64,000 nt of DNA from Rhodococcus erythropolis NBRC 15567. Lineage in GTDB: Bacteria > Actinomycetota > Actinomycetes > Mycobacteriales > Mycobacteriaceae. Below are positions 54,025 to 64,000 of the stretch, piece by piece. The stretch is from NCBI RefSeq assembly GCF_001552595.1, contig NZ_BCRM01000005.1, forward strand, positions 248,001 through 312,000, read 5' to 3'. The position numbers and the translations under genes are program-made. Below the pieces are notes generated by a model. It saw only the letters and a program-made list of their open reading frames with translations. It was not told the origin of the DNA and ran no database searches. Position 1 is the first letter of the stretch, and every line of letters starts with the position of its first letter.

Positions 54025-55113
54025 TCAGCTGTTTCTTTGTCCGGGAACAGCATCTGTGCCGCGGTGCGTGCCGTCGCGAACCGTTCCGACGTACTCCTCG
54101 AGCAGATCCTCGAGCGCGACGATACCGATCACGACTCCGTCGGCGTCCGTGACTGCGCCGAGGTGCGAGCTGGCCCGACGAAGGCCGGCTAACGCTTCGG
54201 CCAGCGGCGTGCTGAGCGGAACGATGGGCAACGGGCGGATATCCGATGTCGGAACGACGGTGTCCGGCCCGGCAGCTTCGTCGAGCACCTCGTCGAGCAC
54301 ATCCTTGAGGTGCACGTACCCGGCCAGCGATCCGTCGCTCGCTCGGACCGGGTAACGCGAGTATCCGGTCTCGATGACCGCACGCTCGATCTCACCCAGT
54401 GTTGTTCCCGACGGCGTGAGGGGAATGGTCCGCACCTTGTCGAGGGTGATCAGGACCTCGGAGACGGTGCGATCTGTCGATTCGAGTGCCTGCTTCAAGC
54501 GCCGGTGTTCTTCGGCGTCGATCAGACCCTCGGATCGCGATTCACCGATCATCGCGGACAACTCCACCGCCGAGACCGTGACATCGAGTTCGTCCTTGGG
54601 CTCGACGCGCAGGAGCTTGAGCACTCCGTTGGCGCAGAGGTTGTAGAACGCGATGATCGGGCGAGCGATCTTGATGAACGCCAGATGCACGGGAACGAGC
54701 AGCATGGCCGTCTTCTCGGGGCCCGCCAACGCGATGTTCTTGGGCACCATTTCGCCGAGGAGGATATGCAGCACGACGACCAGCGAGAGCGCGATCGCAA
54801 ACGAAATCGGGTGTAGCAATCCGTCGGGAAGGCCGACGGCTTCCATCGGCACCTCGAGGAGATGCGCAATGGCGGGCTCGGCGACCTTACCGAGGAGGAT
54901 CGAGCAGATCGTGATGCCCAGCTGAGCTGCCGCAAGCATCAGCGAGAGGTTCTCACCGGCCTTGATGACCGTGAGTGCCCGCTTCTTACCCTGCGCGACA
55001 AGTGCCTCGAGGCGGTCGCGTCGTGCGGAGATCAGCGCGAACTCCGCACCGACGAAGAATGCGTTACCGGCGAGCAGCACGGCGGTGAGGAGTACACCGA
55101 AGAGGTTATTCAT
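54025..55113 (-). CDS. CNNM/CorC-type membrane protein (Rv1841c-like)
   Basis: 362 residues from ATG 55113 ([14 protein letters not shown]); an earlier ATG at 55158 would add 15 residues inside the upstream gene. DUF21 membrane domain with about four segments (AEFALISARRDRLE; LGEMVPKNIAL), then a CBS pair (about 195-320). Unlike its partner it ends without the CorC transporter-associated domain. CNNM proteins are linked to Mg2+/Co2+ efflux. It overlaps the upstream paralogue by 8 nt, which suggests a hetero-complex. Confidence 0.92.
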   Translation of the reverse strand: MNNLFGVLLTAVLLAGNAFFVGAEFALISARRDRLEALVAQGKKRALTVIKAGENLSLMLAAAQLGITICSILLGKVAEPAIAHLLEVPMEAVGLPDGLLHPISFAIALSLVVVLHILLGEMVPKNIALAGPEKTAMLLVPVHLAFIKIARPIIAFYNLCANGVLKLLRVEPKDELDVTVSAVELSAMIGESRSEGLIDAEEHRRLKQALESTDRTVSEVLITLDKVRTIPLTPSGTTLGEIERAVIETGYSRYPVRASDGSLAGYVHLKDVLDEVLDEAAGPDTVVPTSDIRPLPIVPLSTPLAEALAGLRRASSHLGAVTDADGVVIGIVALEDLLEEYVGTVRDGTHRGTDAVPGQRNS

Positions 55114-56488
55114 CGTCGGACTCCTTCGTATCGTCGTCTGCGGATTCGGGTTCGACATGTGCCGGTACCGGCGTGATGGTCACTCGGTCGATACGACGGC
55201 CGTCCATACTGGTCACTCGGGCGATCCACTTGCCGCGGGAATCACCGGACGAGTCGACGTCGGGCAATTCCACTTCGTCACCCTCGTCGGGGATTCGGCC
55301 CAGTTCGGTGAGCACCAGACCGCCGAGCGTGTCGTAGTCGCCTTCGGGTGCGGTGTACCCGGTTGCCGACGTGACCTCGTCGATGCGCAACAGACCGGAG
55401 CACGACCAGCCGTCGCCGACGCGCTGTACGTCGAGTTCGGGTTCGTCGTGTTCGTCGCGCACATCACCGACGATTTCCTCGATGAGGTCTTCCATCGTGA
55501 CGATGCCGGCTGTTCCGCCGTATTCGTCGACGACAAGAGCGACCTGCATGCCGTCGGAGCGGATCCGCTCCATGACGGTGTCTCCGTCCAGGCTCGACGG
55601 CACGACGGGAACACGTTGAGCCAGACTGTCGACGCGCGTCGTGCGCCTGCGCTCGGCCGGAACGGTGAATGCGTGTTTGATGTGTACGACGCCGACTGTG
55701 TCGTCGAGATCGCCGCGAACGACGGGGAAGCGCGAGTAGCCAGTTCGCGACGCCGTCACGATCAGGTCTGCGACGGTGTCCGAGAGTTCCAGCGATTCGA
55801 TCTTCACTCGCGGAGTCATCAGCTCTTCTGCGGTGCGGTCACCGAACTGCAGCGAACGGTCGACGAGCATCGCCGTGCCCTTGTCGATGGACCCGCGCTG
55901 CGCGGACGTCCGCACGAGGGACCCGAGTTCCTGCGGTGATCGCGCCGAGCGCAATTCTTCCGCGGGTTCGATGCCCAGGCGTCGCACGATCCAGTTGGCG
56001 GTTCCGTTGAGGCCGTTGATGGCCCACCGGAAGATCAGCGAGAAGCCCGCTTGCAGGCCCGCAGTCGCGCGGGCGGTGGGCATCGGCTTGGAGATTGCGA
56101 GGTTCTTCGGTACGAGCTCACCGAAGATCATGGAGAACGAGGTCGCAATCACGAGCGCCAGGATCAAAGACGTTGTCGAGGCAGCGGATTCGCTGAGCCC
56201 GACGGCCTTCGTGACCGGTGTGATGAACCGTGCCAGAACGGGCTCGGCCAGGTAACCGGTGATCAGGGTTGTGATCGTGATACCCAGCTGAGCGCCGGAG
56301 AGCTGGAACGAGAGAGTCTTGTGCGCGTGTTGAACCTGCCGCGAGCGTCGGTCGCCGCCACGAGCAGCTTCGTCGACGGTGCTGCGTTCGAGCGCGGTCA
56401 GTGAGAATTCGGCCGCCACGAAGAGGGCGGTGCCTGCAGTCAGCGCGATGAAGCCGACCAGGCTGAGAATGGTGAAAACGATGTCCAT
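55106..56488 (-). CDS. CNNM/CorC-type membrane protein (Rv1842c-like)
   Basis: 460 residues: DUF21 membrane domain ([29 protein letters not shown]), CBS pair (about 205-330; [20 protein letters not shown]) and the C-terminal CorC_HlyC domain (about 345-430), then an acidic tail. Full-length CNNM paralogue of the next gene. Metal efflux, probably Mg2+, at the inner membrane is the family expectation; older hemolysin labels are misleading. A 311-bp hairpin-rich leader precedes it. Confidence 0.93.
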   Translation of the reverse strand: MDIVFTILSLVGFIALTAGTALFVAAEFSLTALERSTVDEAARGGDRRSRQVQHAHKTLSFQLSGAQLGITITTLITGYLAEPVLARFITPVTKAVGLSESAASTTSLILALVIATSFSMIFGELVPKNLAISKPMPTARATAGLQAGFSLIFRWAINGLNGTANWIVRRLGIEPAEELRSARSPQELGSLVRTSAQRGSIDKGTAMLVDRSLQFGDRTAEELMTPRVKIESLELSDTVADLIVTASRTGYSRFPVVRGDLDDTVGVVHIKHAFTVPAERRRTTRVDSLAQRVPVVPSSLDGDTVMERIRSDGMQVALVVDEYGGTAGIVTMEDLIEEIVGDVRDEHDEPELDVQRVGDGWSCSGLLRIDEVTSATGYTAPEGDYDTLGGLVLTELGRIPDEGDEVELPDVDSSGDSRGKWIARVTSMDGRRIDRVTITPVPAHVEPESADDDTKESDDE

Positions 56489-56799
56489 GTGTCATCGCCA
56501 CCTGAGGTGTGCACGGGGGCCGCCGGGTTTGTCTCCCGGCTCGCTAGAGGAGCCCTCCGAACCAGCGGAATCAGACGATTCCTCGGATAAAACGACGGGT
56601 GTAGCGCCGGGTAAGTGTGTGGGTGCCTCGGGCACCGGGTTCCTCTCGTCGGAGCCGAGTATTTCTCGGCTGTAGCGGGCTCGGTCGGGTCGCCGATGGG
56701 CACCCGACCGAGTTTTGTTTCCTGTTTACGGATCCAATGATACCGGCGGGTGCCCGGGAGCAGGGACCCGAGCACCCGCCGACTGTCATAAAACGTGGT
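56489..56799 (-). other. Hairpin-rich leader of the CNNM genes
   Basis: 311 bp with no credible gene between guaB1 and the CNNM pair, both minus strand. Inverted repeats: 56745-56758/56767-56780 (just after guaB1, candidate terminator), 56680-56690/56702-56712 (11 bp perfect, TTTTGTTT on its plus side), GCCGAG-TATTT-CTCGGC (56654-56670), and CCGGG/CCCGG pairs near 56520-56540. On the minus strand this forms a structured 5' leader. It does not match the M-box or Mn riboswitch cores that I know. Confidence 0.55.
56745..56780 (-). terminator. Candidate terminator downstream of guaB1
   Basis: Arms 56745-56758 and 56767-56780 pair as 9 bp plus 4 bp around one mismatch, 20 bp after the guaB1 stop on the minus strand. 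No long T-run follows, so termination is plausible but not certain. Confidence 0.5.
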
Positions 56800-58239
<1,440 letters not shown>

Positions 58240-59121
58240 TCACGAGCCTACCGTCGATTCCGCCGTAGCGCCCTCGGTATCGCGTGCTTGTGAGCGGGAG
58301 AGGGCGATCGTGGTCATGATCATGACGGCGACGGCGCACCCGATGAGAGCAATTCCGGGACCGTCGACGCGGAGGCGTTCGTCGAGAACCGTCATCCCCA
58401 GGAAGATGGCCGCGATCGGCTCGCCGATCGTCAGGGCAGGTAGCGACGCCGACAGGGGCCCGACCTGGAAAGCGCGCTGTTGGAGGTAGACCCCGATTGC
58501 GCCCGAGGCGATCAGCGCCCACGTCTGCCATGCCGAAATCACCCCGACGACGCCATGTCCGAGTAGGTCGGTGACGTACTTGGTGAATGCGACGGCCACG
58601 CCGTAGAAGATTCCGGCCGCGGAGCCGAGAAGCAGAGCGCGCCAGCCACCGTCGAGTTTGGACAAGCCGCCGATAGTTGCGACCACGGCCACTGCGACCG
58701 TGATCGTCAGTGGCACAGCCCAATCCGACCACGGAGCGTTGCTGTCTCCCTCGGTGGGATCGCCGACGACGAGGAAGATCGCCAAGGAAATCGCGAGCAT
58801 GATCGCCAATGACCACGCAGAACGGGTGATGCGAATTCCCGAGAACCTGGCCGAAAGTGGCAGCGCGAACAGCAGCGAGGTCACGATCAGCGGCTGCACC
58901 ACCAACACCGAACCCAACGACAGTGCAACGGCCTGCATGACGTAACCGCCGCCGTCACCGATCAGCCCGGCCCACCACCGAGGACTGCGAATCAACGACG
59001 CCACCAACGCCTCGCCCTCCGGAACCGCAGACGCGGCGCGCTGCTGAGCGACGGAGGCACACGCGAAGAGAAGCGCGGCGACGAGTGCGCAGAGAACAGA
59101 GATCAGTGGAAGATCACCCAT
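58240..59121 (-). CDS. DMT/EamA-type permease
   Basis: 293 residues with nine to ten membrane segments in the two-repeat drug/metabolite-transporter pattern (SVLCALVAALLFACASVAQQ at the N-terminus; LPALTIGEPIAAIFLG in the last third). Substrate unknown. It sits 4 bp after a helicase and 3 bp before guaB1, so it is part of a helicase-DMT-guaB1 transcript; a purine-related cargo would fit the neighbour but is speculation. Confidence 0.82.
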   Translation of the reverse strand: MGDLPLISVLCALVAALLFACASVAQQRAASAVPEGEALVASLIRSPRWWAGLIGDGGGYVMQAVALSLGSVLVVQPLIVTSLLFALPLSARFSGIRITRSAWSLAIMLAISLAIFLVVGDPTEGDSNAPWSDWAVPLTITVAVAVVATIGGLSKLDGGWRALLLGSAAGIFYGVAVAFTKYVTDLLGHGVVGVISAWQTWALIASGAIGVYLQQRAFQVGPLSASLPALTIGEPIAAIFLGMTVLDERLRVDGPGIALIGCAVAVMIMTTIALSRSQARDTEGATAESTVGS

Positions 59122-59125
59122 TCCC

Positions 59126-60628
59126 TCAGTGTGCGCGCTTGCCCGCCCGATTTCCGGCAGACGGCTTTCCTGCGCCGGGTGCGCCGCGACGCGGGGTCAA
59201 GCCCTTGGACGCCAGACGCTCCGAACGGGTTGGGACCGGAGTGCCGTCCGCACGGATCTTCTTCACACTCTTCGGATCGGTGACGCGCCGCGAGGAAGCC
59301 GCGCGCTTGTCGCCGTCCTTCTTCATCCGTCCTCCGGCAGCGGTCCGGCCTGCAGTGTCGTGTTCCTGACGGCCACGCTTGGCGGTGTGCTTGACGGCGA
59401 CCGTCGTATCGGGAGCTTCGACCGGTATTCCCGTCGGCTCCATCGCGCCGGTGATGCGCGTGAGCTCCAGATCGTCGGGGCGGACCCGCACGCCGTGAAC
59501 CTTGATGCCTGCCTGCTTGGTCAACTTCTCGACCGAATCACGTTCTTCGTCGGTGACGATGGTGACGACGACGCCTGATTCCCCGGCGCGTGCCGTCCGG
59601 CCGGCCCGGTGCAGGTAGTCCTTCGCCTCCGCCGGGGGATCGACGTGAACGACGAGCGTCACGTCGTCGACATGGATTCCGCGCGCGGCGACATCGGTGG
59701 CGACCAGGACCGGTGTCGTCCCGTCGGAGAACGACGCGAGGGTCTTGGTCCGATTGTTCTGCGTCTTGCCGCCGTGCAGGGCGCCGGCCGAGACACCGAT
59801 CAAATGCAGTTGCTGCGCAAGACGATCCACACCGTGCTTGGTCTTGACGAACATGATGGTCCGCCCCGCCCGTGAACCGATATGTGCGACAACGGATCTC
59901 TTGTCGTCGCGGTCGACGAAGAGCAGGTGATGCTCCATGGTCGAGACGGTGGCAACCGGGGGAGCAGTCGAGTGCGACGCCGGATTGCGCAGGTAACCCG
60001 CGACCAGATCGTCGACCTTGCCGTCGAGTGTTGCCGAGAAGAGAAGGCGCTGACCGTCTTTCGGTGTCGTGTCGAGAATCTTCGCAACCTCGTCGATGAA
60101 ACCCATGTCTGCCATGTGGTCGGCTTCGTCGATGGTCGTGATCACGACGTCGTCGAGAATCACCGACTTCTGCTCGAGTAGGTCGAGTAGGCGCCCTGGG
60201 GTCGCGATCAGGAGATCGACGCCGCGGGCAAGGATGTCGGCCTGACGCTTGATCGGAACGCCACCGACCGCATTTGCCGCACGCAAACCGATCTCGGTAG
60301 CAGCGTCGTCGAGTGCCTTGTGGATCTGGATCGCCAGCTCACGGGTGGGAGCGAGCACCAAACCGCGCGGACGATTCCGCTTGCTCGCCCCACCCTTGAG
60401 GCGCACCAGCATCGGAAGCCCGAAGGCCAGAGTCTTTCCGGAACCCGTCGCGCCGCGCCCGAGGACATCCAGGCCGGCAAGAACATCGGGGATGGTTGCC
60501 GACTGAATGGGGAAGGGGGCATCGATGCCGCTACGGCGCAACGCGTGCACCATCACGGCGGGGATTCCGAGGTCGACGAACGAACGCCCTTCGGTCGAGG
60601 TGGGCGAGTCGATCGTCGATTCCTGCAT
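59126..60628 (-). CDS. DEAD-box RNA helicase with basic tail
   Basis: 500 residues: Q motif (FVDLGIPAVMVHAL, PFPIQSA), Walker A ATGSGKT, PTRELAIQ, DEAD as IDEADHMADMGF, SAT, ARGIHVDDV and HRAGRTARAG. The C-terminal 110 residues are Lys/Arg/Gly/Ala-rich. ATP-dependent RNA unwinding or RNP remodelling, RhlE-like. A perfect 14-bp hairpin lies just upstream. It is the first gene of the helicase-DMT-guaB1 run. Confidence 0.93.
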   Translation of the reverse strand: MQESTIDSPTSTEGRSFVDLGIPAVMVHALRRSGIDAPFPIQSATIPDVLAGLDVLGRGATGSGKTLAFGLPMLVRLKGGASKRNRPRGLVLAPTRELAIQIHKALDDAATEIGLRAANAVGGVPIKRQADILARGVDLLIATPGRLLDLLEQKSVILDDVVITTIDEADHMADMGFIDEVAKILDTTPKDGQRLLFSATLDGKVDDLVAGYLRNPASHSTAPPVATVSTMEHHLLFVDRDDKRSVVAHIGSRAGRTIMFVKTKHGVDRLAQQLHLIGVSAGALHGGKTQNNRTKTLASFSDGTTPVLVATDVAARGIHVDDVTLVVHVDPPAEAKDYLHRAGRTARAGESGVVVTIVTDEERDSVEKLTKQAGIKVHGVRVRPDDLELTRITGAMEPTGIPVEAPDTTVAVKHTAKRGRQEHDTAGRTAAGGRMKKDGDKRAASSRRVTDPKSVKKIRADGTPVPTRSERLASKGLTPRRGAPGAGKPSAGNRAGKRAH

Positions 60629-60641
60629 TTGTCCAGGCTAC

Positions 60642-60683
60642 CGGGTATCGGTAGACGCAGATGACCGCATCTACCGATACCCG
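60642..60683. terminator. Perfect hairpin between gnd and the helicase
   Basis: Arms 60642-60655 and 60670-60683 pair perfectly over 14 bp around a 14-nt loop, 7 bp after the gnd stop and 13 bp before the helicase start on the minus strand. No T-run. It may end the gnd transcript or act in the helicase leader. Confidence 0.6.
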
Positions 60684-60690
60684 CTGTGAA

Positions 60691-62148
60691 TCAGGCCTCG
60701 ATTTCGCTGCGGTCACCGCTCCACAGTGTGTGGAACTTGCCCGGCTTGTCGATGCGCTCGTAGGTGTGCGCGCCGAAGAAGTCGCGCTGACCCTGAGTCA
60801 GGGCGGCCGGCAGACGCTCCGCGCGGAGACCGTCGTAGTACGAGAGCGAAGACGCGAACGCCGGTACCGGAATGCCGAGCATCGTCGCGGTGGCGACCAC
60901 ACGGCGCCAGCTGTCGATGCCTGCCTCGATGGCCTCGCGGAAGTACGGCGCCAGAATCAAGCTCGGCAGGCTCGGATCCGCGTCGAACGCGTCCTTGATG
61001 CGGTTGAGGAACTGCGCACGGATGATGCAGCCACCGCGCCAGATCGTCGCCAGGTCGGCAGGCTTGAGGTTCCAGTCGTACTCGGCGCTGCCGGCAGCGA
61101 TCTGATCGAAGCCCTGCGCGTACGCCACGATCTTCGACGCGTACAGCGCGGCCTGGATGTCGGCGGCGAACTGCTCGGCGTCAGCAGGCTTGTCGCCGAG
61201 AGAGCCGGCGGCCAGACCCTGCGCCTGAGCTGCGGCGCGCTGATTGCGGCTACCGGACAGTGCGCGAGCGAAAACGGCCTCGGCGATACCGGTGACCGGC
61301 ACGCCCAGATCCAGAGCGGACTTGACCGTCCAGCGGCCCGTGCCCTTCTGCTCGGCAGCGTCGACGATGACGTCGACCAACGGCTTGCCCGTCTCGGCGT
61401 CGACCTGGCGGAGCACCTCGGCGGTGATCTCGATCAAGTAGGACTCGAGCGTGCCCTTGTTCCACTCGGTGAAGACGTCTGCGACCTGACCGGCGTCGTA
61501 ACCGAGTGCGTCGCGGAAGAGGTTGTACGCCTCGCCGATGAGCTGCATGTCGGCGTACTCGATGCCGTTGTGCACCATCTTGACGAAGTGACCGCTGCCG
61601 TCGGGGCCGATGTGCGTGCAGCACGGGGTGCCGTCGACGTGAGCGGAGATGGACTCGAGAAGCGGGCCGAGAGCCTCGTAGGACTCCTTCGGGCCGCCGG
61701 GCATGATCGACGGACCGTTGAGTGCGCCTTCTTCGCCACCGGAGATACCAGCGCCGACGAAGTGCAGACCGCGGGCGCGGATCGCTGCTTCACGACGGAT
61801 CGTGTCGGTGTAGAGCGAGTTGCCACCGTCGATGATGATGTCGCCGGGCTCCATGGCGTTCGCGAGCTCTTCGATCACGGCGTCGGTCGGGGCGCCGGCC
61901 TTGACCATGATCAGGACGCGTCGCGGCTTCTGCAGTGCGGCAACAAACTCCTCGACGGTCTCGGTGCGCACGAAATCGCCCTCGGAACCATGCTCGGCGA
62001 TCAGGGCATCGGTCTTCGCGATGCTGCGGTTGTGCAGGGCAACGGTGTGACCGTGGCGGGCGAAATTGCGGGCAATATTCGAACCCATGACGGCCAGGCC
62101 GGTGACGCCGATCTGAGCTCGGGGTGATTCGGTGCTAGTGGTTGACAT
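60691..62148 (-). CDS. gnd: 6-phosphogluconate dehydrogenase, decarboxylating
   Basis: 485 residues from ATG 62148 (MSTTSTESPRAQIGVTGLAV); the frame opens to 62256 but the extra 36 residues have no family match. NADP-binding GLAVMGSNIARNFA, catalytic GGNSLYTDT and GAGISGGEEGA, KMVHNGIEYADMQLI. It is the long, NADP-type Gnd of about 470-485 residues. It yields NADPH and ribulose 5-phosphate in the pentose-phosphate pathway. The gene lies between two helicases on the same strand. Confidence 0.97.
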   Translation of the reverse strand: MSTTSTESPRAQIGVTGLAVMGSNIARNFARHGHTVALHNRSIAKTDALIAEHGSEGDFVRTETVEEFVAALQKPRRVLIMVKAGAPTDAVIEELANAMEPGDIIIDGGNSLYTDTIRREAAIRARGLHFVGAGISGGEEGALNGPSIMPGGPKESYEALGPLLESISAHVDGTPCCTHIGPDGSGHFVKMVHNGIEYADMQLIGEAYNLFRDALGYDAGQVADVFTEWNKGTLESYLIEITAEVLRQVDAETGKPLVDVIVDAAEQKGTGRWTVKSALDLGVPVTGIAEAVFARALSGSRNQRAAAQAQGLAAGSLGDKPADAEQFAADIQAALYASKIVAYAQGFDQIAAGSAEYDWNLKPADLATIWRGGCIIRAQFLNRIKDAFDADPSLPSLILAPYFREAIEAGIDSWRRVVATATMLGIPVPAFASSLSYYDGLRAERLPAALTQGQRDFFGAHTYERIDKPGKFHTLWSGDRSEIEA

Positions 62149-62256
62149 ACTTACAGCTTTCCCTCTCGGTCCGCGGCTGTGAAATCCTGCGCTGTGCGCA
62201 GCCGAAAACGGTGCGGCCGCGACGCGCGTGAACATCAGACCGTGCATACAAAACAC

Positions 62257-62292
62257 GGATGCAGATCACTTTAATTGCAGTGACCTGCATCC
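62257..62292 (-). terminator. Terminator of the second helicase
   Basis: Arms 62257-62270 and 62279-62292 pair with a single mismatch over 14 bp, loop TTAATTGC. On the minus strand the stem is followed by GTGTTTTG. It lies between the helicase stop (62366) and the gnd start (62148). A second hairpin, CTTCCGG-CACAG-CCGGAAG, is at 62305-62323. Confidence 0.7.
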
Positions 62293-62365
62293 GTCTCGAT
62301 ACAGCTTCCGGCACAGCCGGAAGGTTCTCAGTGTTCAGTTGTCGAGCCGCAGCTCAGCGCAGGTA

Positions 62366-64000
62366 TTACCGCTGATCGCGCTTCGGGCCGTCGAATCCGT
62401 CATAGCTACGACGGTCGGTGCGGCTGCGGAAGCCGCCACCGCTGGTCGAGGCTGCACGGTTGTCGCCGCCGTCGCGGTTGCCCTGGTAGCCACCGGAAGA
62501 GCGGTTGCCCTGGTATCCGGTCGAGGGGCGGCTGTCGCGATCGCCGTACGAGCGGGTGTTGTCGCGGTTGCCCTGGTATCCACCACCGGACGAACGGTTG
62601 CCCTGGTATCCGCCGCGGCTCTCGCCGTCACGGCTTCCCTGGTATCCGCCCGAAGAGCGGTTGCCCTGGTAACCCGTCGACGGGCGGCTGTCGCGGTCTC
62701 CGTAGGACGGACGGCTGTCACGGTTGCCCTGGTAACCACCGCTGGAGCGATCACCCTGGTATCCACCGGAAGAGCGGTTGCCCTGGTATCCGCCGCGGCT
62801 CTCGCCGTCACGGTTGCCCTGGTAGCCACCGGAAGAGCGGTTGCCCTGGTATCCGCCCGAAGAGCGGTTGCCCTGGTAGCCGCCACGGCTTCCGCCACGA
62901 TCACCGAAGGAACGCTCGCCACGAGAAGAGCTCTCGCGCAAGGGTTCTCCGGTCGGCTTCTTGGCGCCGGTGATGCGAGCAAGTTCAGCAGAACCCGGGG
63001 TGACGGCAACGGCTGCGGCATTGACGCCGGCCATTCCGGTCAGACGCTTGAACTGACGCTTCTGGTTGGGCAGCACGATGGCGACAACGGTGCCCTTCTC
63101 GCCGGCGCGAGCGGTACGACCAGCGCGGTGCAGGTAGTCCTTGTGGTCGGCCGGGGGATCGACGTGAACGACGAGGTCGATGCCGTCGACGTGGATACCG
63201 CGTGCTGCGACGTCCGTTGCGACGAGGACCGGGGTGCGGCCGTTCTTGAAACGCTCGAGGACGCGGGTGCGCTGGTTCTGTGCCTTGCCGCCGTGAAGCG
63301 ACTCGGCAGCGATGCCGACTGCGCGGAGGCGATCGGTGATTCCCTCGCAACCGAGCTTGGTGCGGGCGAACATGATGGTGCGTCCGTCGCGGGCACCGAT
63401 CTCGGCGAGGACGGAATCCTTCTGCCCACGATCGACGAGGAGGACGTAGTGCTCCATCGTGTCGACGCTTGCGCGGCCGTCTTCGGTGGAGTGGGTGACG
63501 TGGTTGGCCAGGAACTGACGAACCAGCGACTGGACCTCACGGTCGAGGGTTGCCGAGAACAGCAGACGCTGTCCGTCTGCGGGGGTCTCGCCGAGGATCG
63601 AGCGAACCTCGGGCAGAAAGCCCATGTCCGCCATCTGATCGGCTTCGTCGAGTGCGGTGATTTCCACCGAGTCGAGGATGCAGGTGCCCTGACGCAGGTG
63701 ATCGCCCAGGCGACCCGGCGTTGCGACGAGGACGTCTACGCCGCGGCGAAGCTGATCGACCTGCTTGGCGAACGGCGTTCCACCGACAGCGGGACGAACC
63801 GTGAGTCCGAGTGCGCCGGCGTAGGAGTTGAGGGAGTCGACCACCTGGAAAGCAAGCTCACGGGTGGGGACGAGCACGAGTGCGCGGGGACGCTTGGCGG
63901 CCGGGCGATCTTCGTGGCGTGAGAGGCGGGTCAGCATCGGCAGGCCGAAGGCGAGGGTCTTACCCGATCCGGTCTGTGCGCGGCCGAGAACGTTGGTTCC
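62366..64000 (-). CDS. DEAD-box RNA helicase with GYQGNR-repeat tail (5' end outside window)
   Basis: The frame continues past the first in-window ATG (63937) to the window edge and encodes AQTGSGKTLAFGLPML, the Walker A motif, so the start lies upstream. In-window motifs: PTRELAFQ, ALDEADQMADMGF, SAT, ARGIHVDGIDLVVHVDPP and HRAGRTARAG. The C-terminal 180 residues are Gly/Arg/Ser/Tyr-rich with twelve GYQG(N/D/S)R units, an RGG-like disordered RNA-binding tail as in RhlE/DeaD types and able in principle to drive condensate formation. It differs from the first helicase, whose tail is Lys/Arg-rich. Confidence 0.93.
   Translation of the reverse strand, partial: GTNVLGRAQTGSGKTLAFGLPMLTRLSRHEDRPAAKRPRALVLVPTRELAFQVVDSLNSYAGALGLTVRPAVGGTPFAKQVDQLRRGVDVLVATPGRLGDHLRQGTCILDSVEITALDEADQMADMGFLPEVRSILGETPADGQRLLFSATLDREVQSLVRQFLANHVTHSTEDGRASVDTMEHYVLLVDRGQKDSVLAEIGARDGRTIMFARTKLGCEGITDRLRAVGIAAESLHGGKAQNQRTRVLERFKNGRTPVLVATDVAARGIHVDGIDLVVHVDPPADHKDYLHRAGRTARAGEKGTVVAIVLPNQKRQFKRLTGMAGVNAAAVAVTPGSAELARITGAKKPTGEPLRESSSRGERSFGDRGGSRGGYQGNRSSGGYQGNRSSGGYQGNRDGESRGGYQGNRSSGGYQGDRSSGGYQGNRDSRPSYGDRDSRPSTGYQGNRSSGGYQGSRDGESRGGYQGNRSSGGGYQGNRDNTRSYGDRDSRPSTGYQGNRSSGGYQGNRDGGDNRAASTSGGGFRSRTDRRSYDGFDGPKRDQR
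62465..62890 (-). repeat. Coding repeat array in helicase tail
   Basis: Twelve imperfect units built around GYQGNR (nucleotide core CCCTGGTA on the plus strand) with a higher-order duplication of a block containing SYGDRDSRPS. The near identity at DNA level makes this array likely to vary in length by slippage or recombination between strains. Confidence 0.88.

Noticed and set aside
56489-56740. M-box or Mn (yybP-ykoY) riboswitch before the CNNM genes
   Set aside because: The signature blocks GTTAGGTGAGGCTCC (M-box) and the yybP loop sequences are absent, although the leader is structured.
56440-56775. 111-residue frame on the minus strand
   Set aside because: Arg/Pro/Ser-rich translation without domain, overlapping the leader hairpins and the start of a CNNM gene.
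62465-62890. Regular repeats that could be taken for a CRISPR array
   Set aside because: Repeats are in frame, have no unique spacers of constant length and encode a Gly/Arg-rich tail.

Overview
The window reads as the chromosome of a mycolic-acid actinobacterium, most likely Rhodococcus (R. erythropolis/qingshengii-like). The DNA is GC-rich, GTG and TTG starts are frequent, and gene order follows Mycobacterium tuberculosis Rv1464-Rv1496 over long stretches (suf operon; ABC-F, TetR, aconitase; Rv1476-like, RipA, MoxR, DUF58, VWA; fabG1-inhA-hemH; NfeD/SPFH; mutA-mutB-meaB), followed by an Rv1841c-Rv1843c block (CNNM pair, guaB1). Genus and synteny are inferred from recalled family sequences, not from a search.

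Layout. 1-1442: the end of a SUF Fe-S operon (sufS fragment, sufU, sufT-like) closed by a strong hairpin. 1781-20015: an insertion relative to the mycobacterial order, holding a solitary 4771-residue four-module NRPS, ku, an antigen-85-like mycolyltransferase, a lycopene-type cyclase and an SDR. 20145-34474: the conserved core: ABC-F ATPase, acnR-acn with a recognisable AcnR operator, a small membrane protein, RipA endopeptidase, the MoxR/DUF58/VWA set, and mycolic-acid FAS-II genes fabG1-inhA with ferrochelatase. 34492-38065: a second accessory island of two HTH-like proteins, a small zincin and a stand-alone HoxX, the enzyme family that makes CO for [NiFe]-hydrogenase. 38055-43462: conserved envelope and unknown genes (Rv1486c-like, DUF3097, NfeD, SPFH, SatD-like regulator with a double operator, TVP38). 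43883-49037: methylmalonyl-CoA mutase and its MeaB chaperone. 49098-56488: a TSUP permease, then a run of minus-strand genes that may be one transcript (two CNNM proteins, an unknown protein, a CaiB-like protein with permuted halves, OsmC, nucleoside hydrolase). 56800-64000: guaB1, a DMT permease and two DEAD-box helicases flanking gnd; the second helicase is cut by the window end and carries a Gly/Arg-rich repeat tail.

The points most worth following are the NRPS (EntF-like starter condensation domain followed by an extra half condensation domain, an exact threonine code in module 1, and three closely similar unassigned codes in modules 2-4), the isolated HoxX island, the CaiB-family protein whose halves are in reversed order, the tandem palindromes at the SatD-like gene, and the hairpin-rich leader of the CNNM genes. 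I saw no tRNA or rRNA genes, CRISPR arrays, insertion sequences or prophage.
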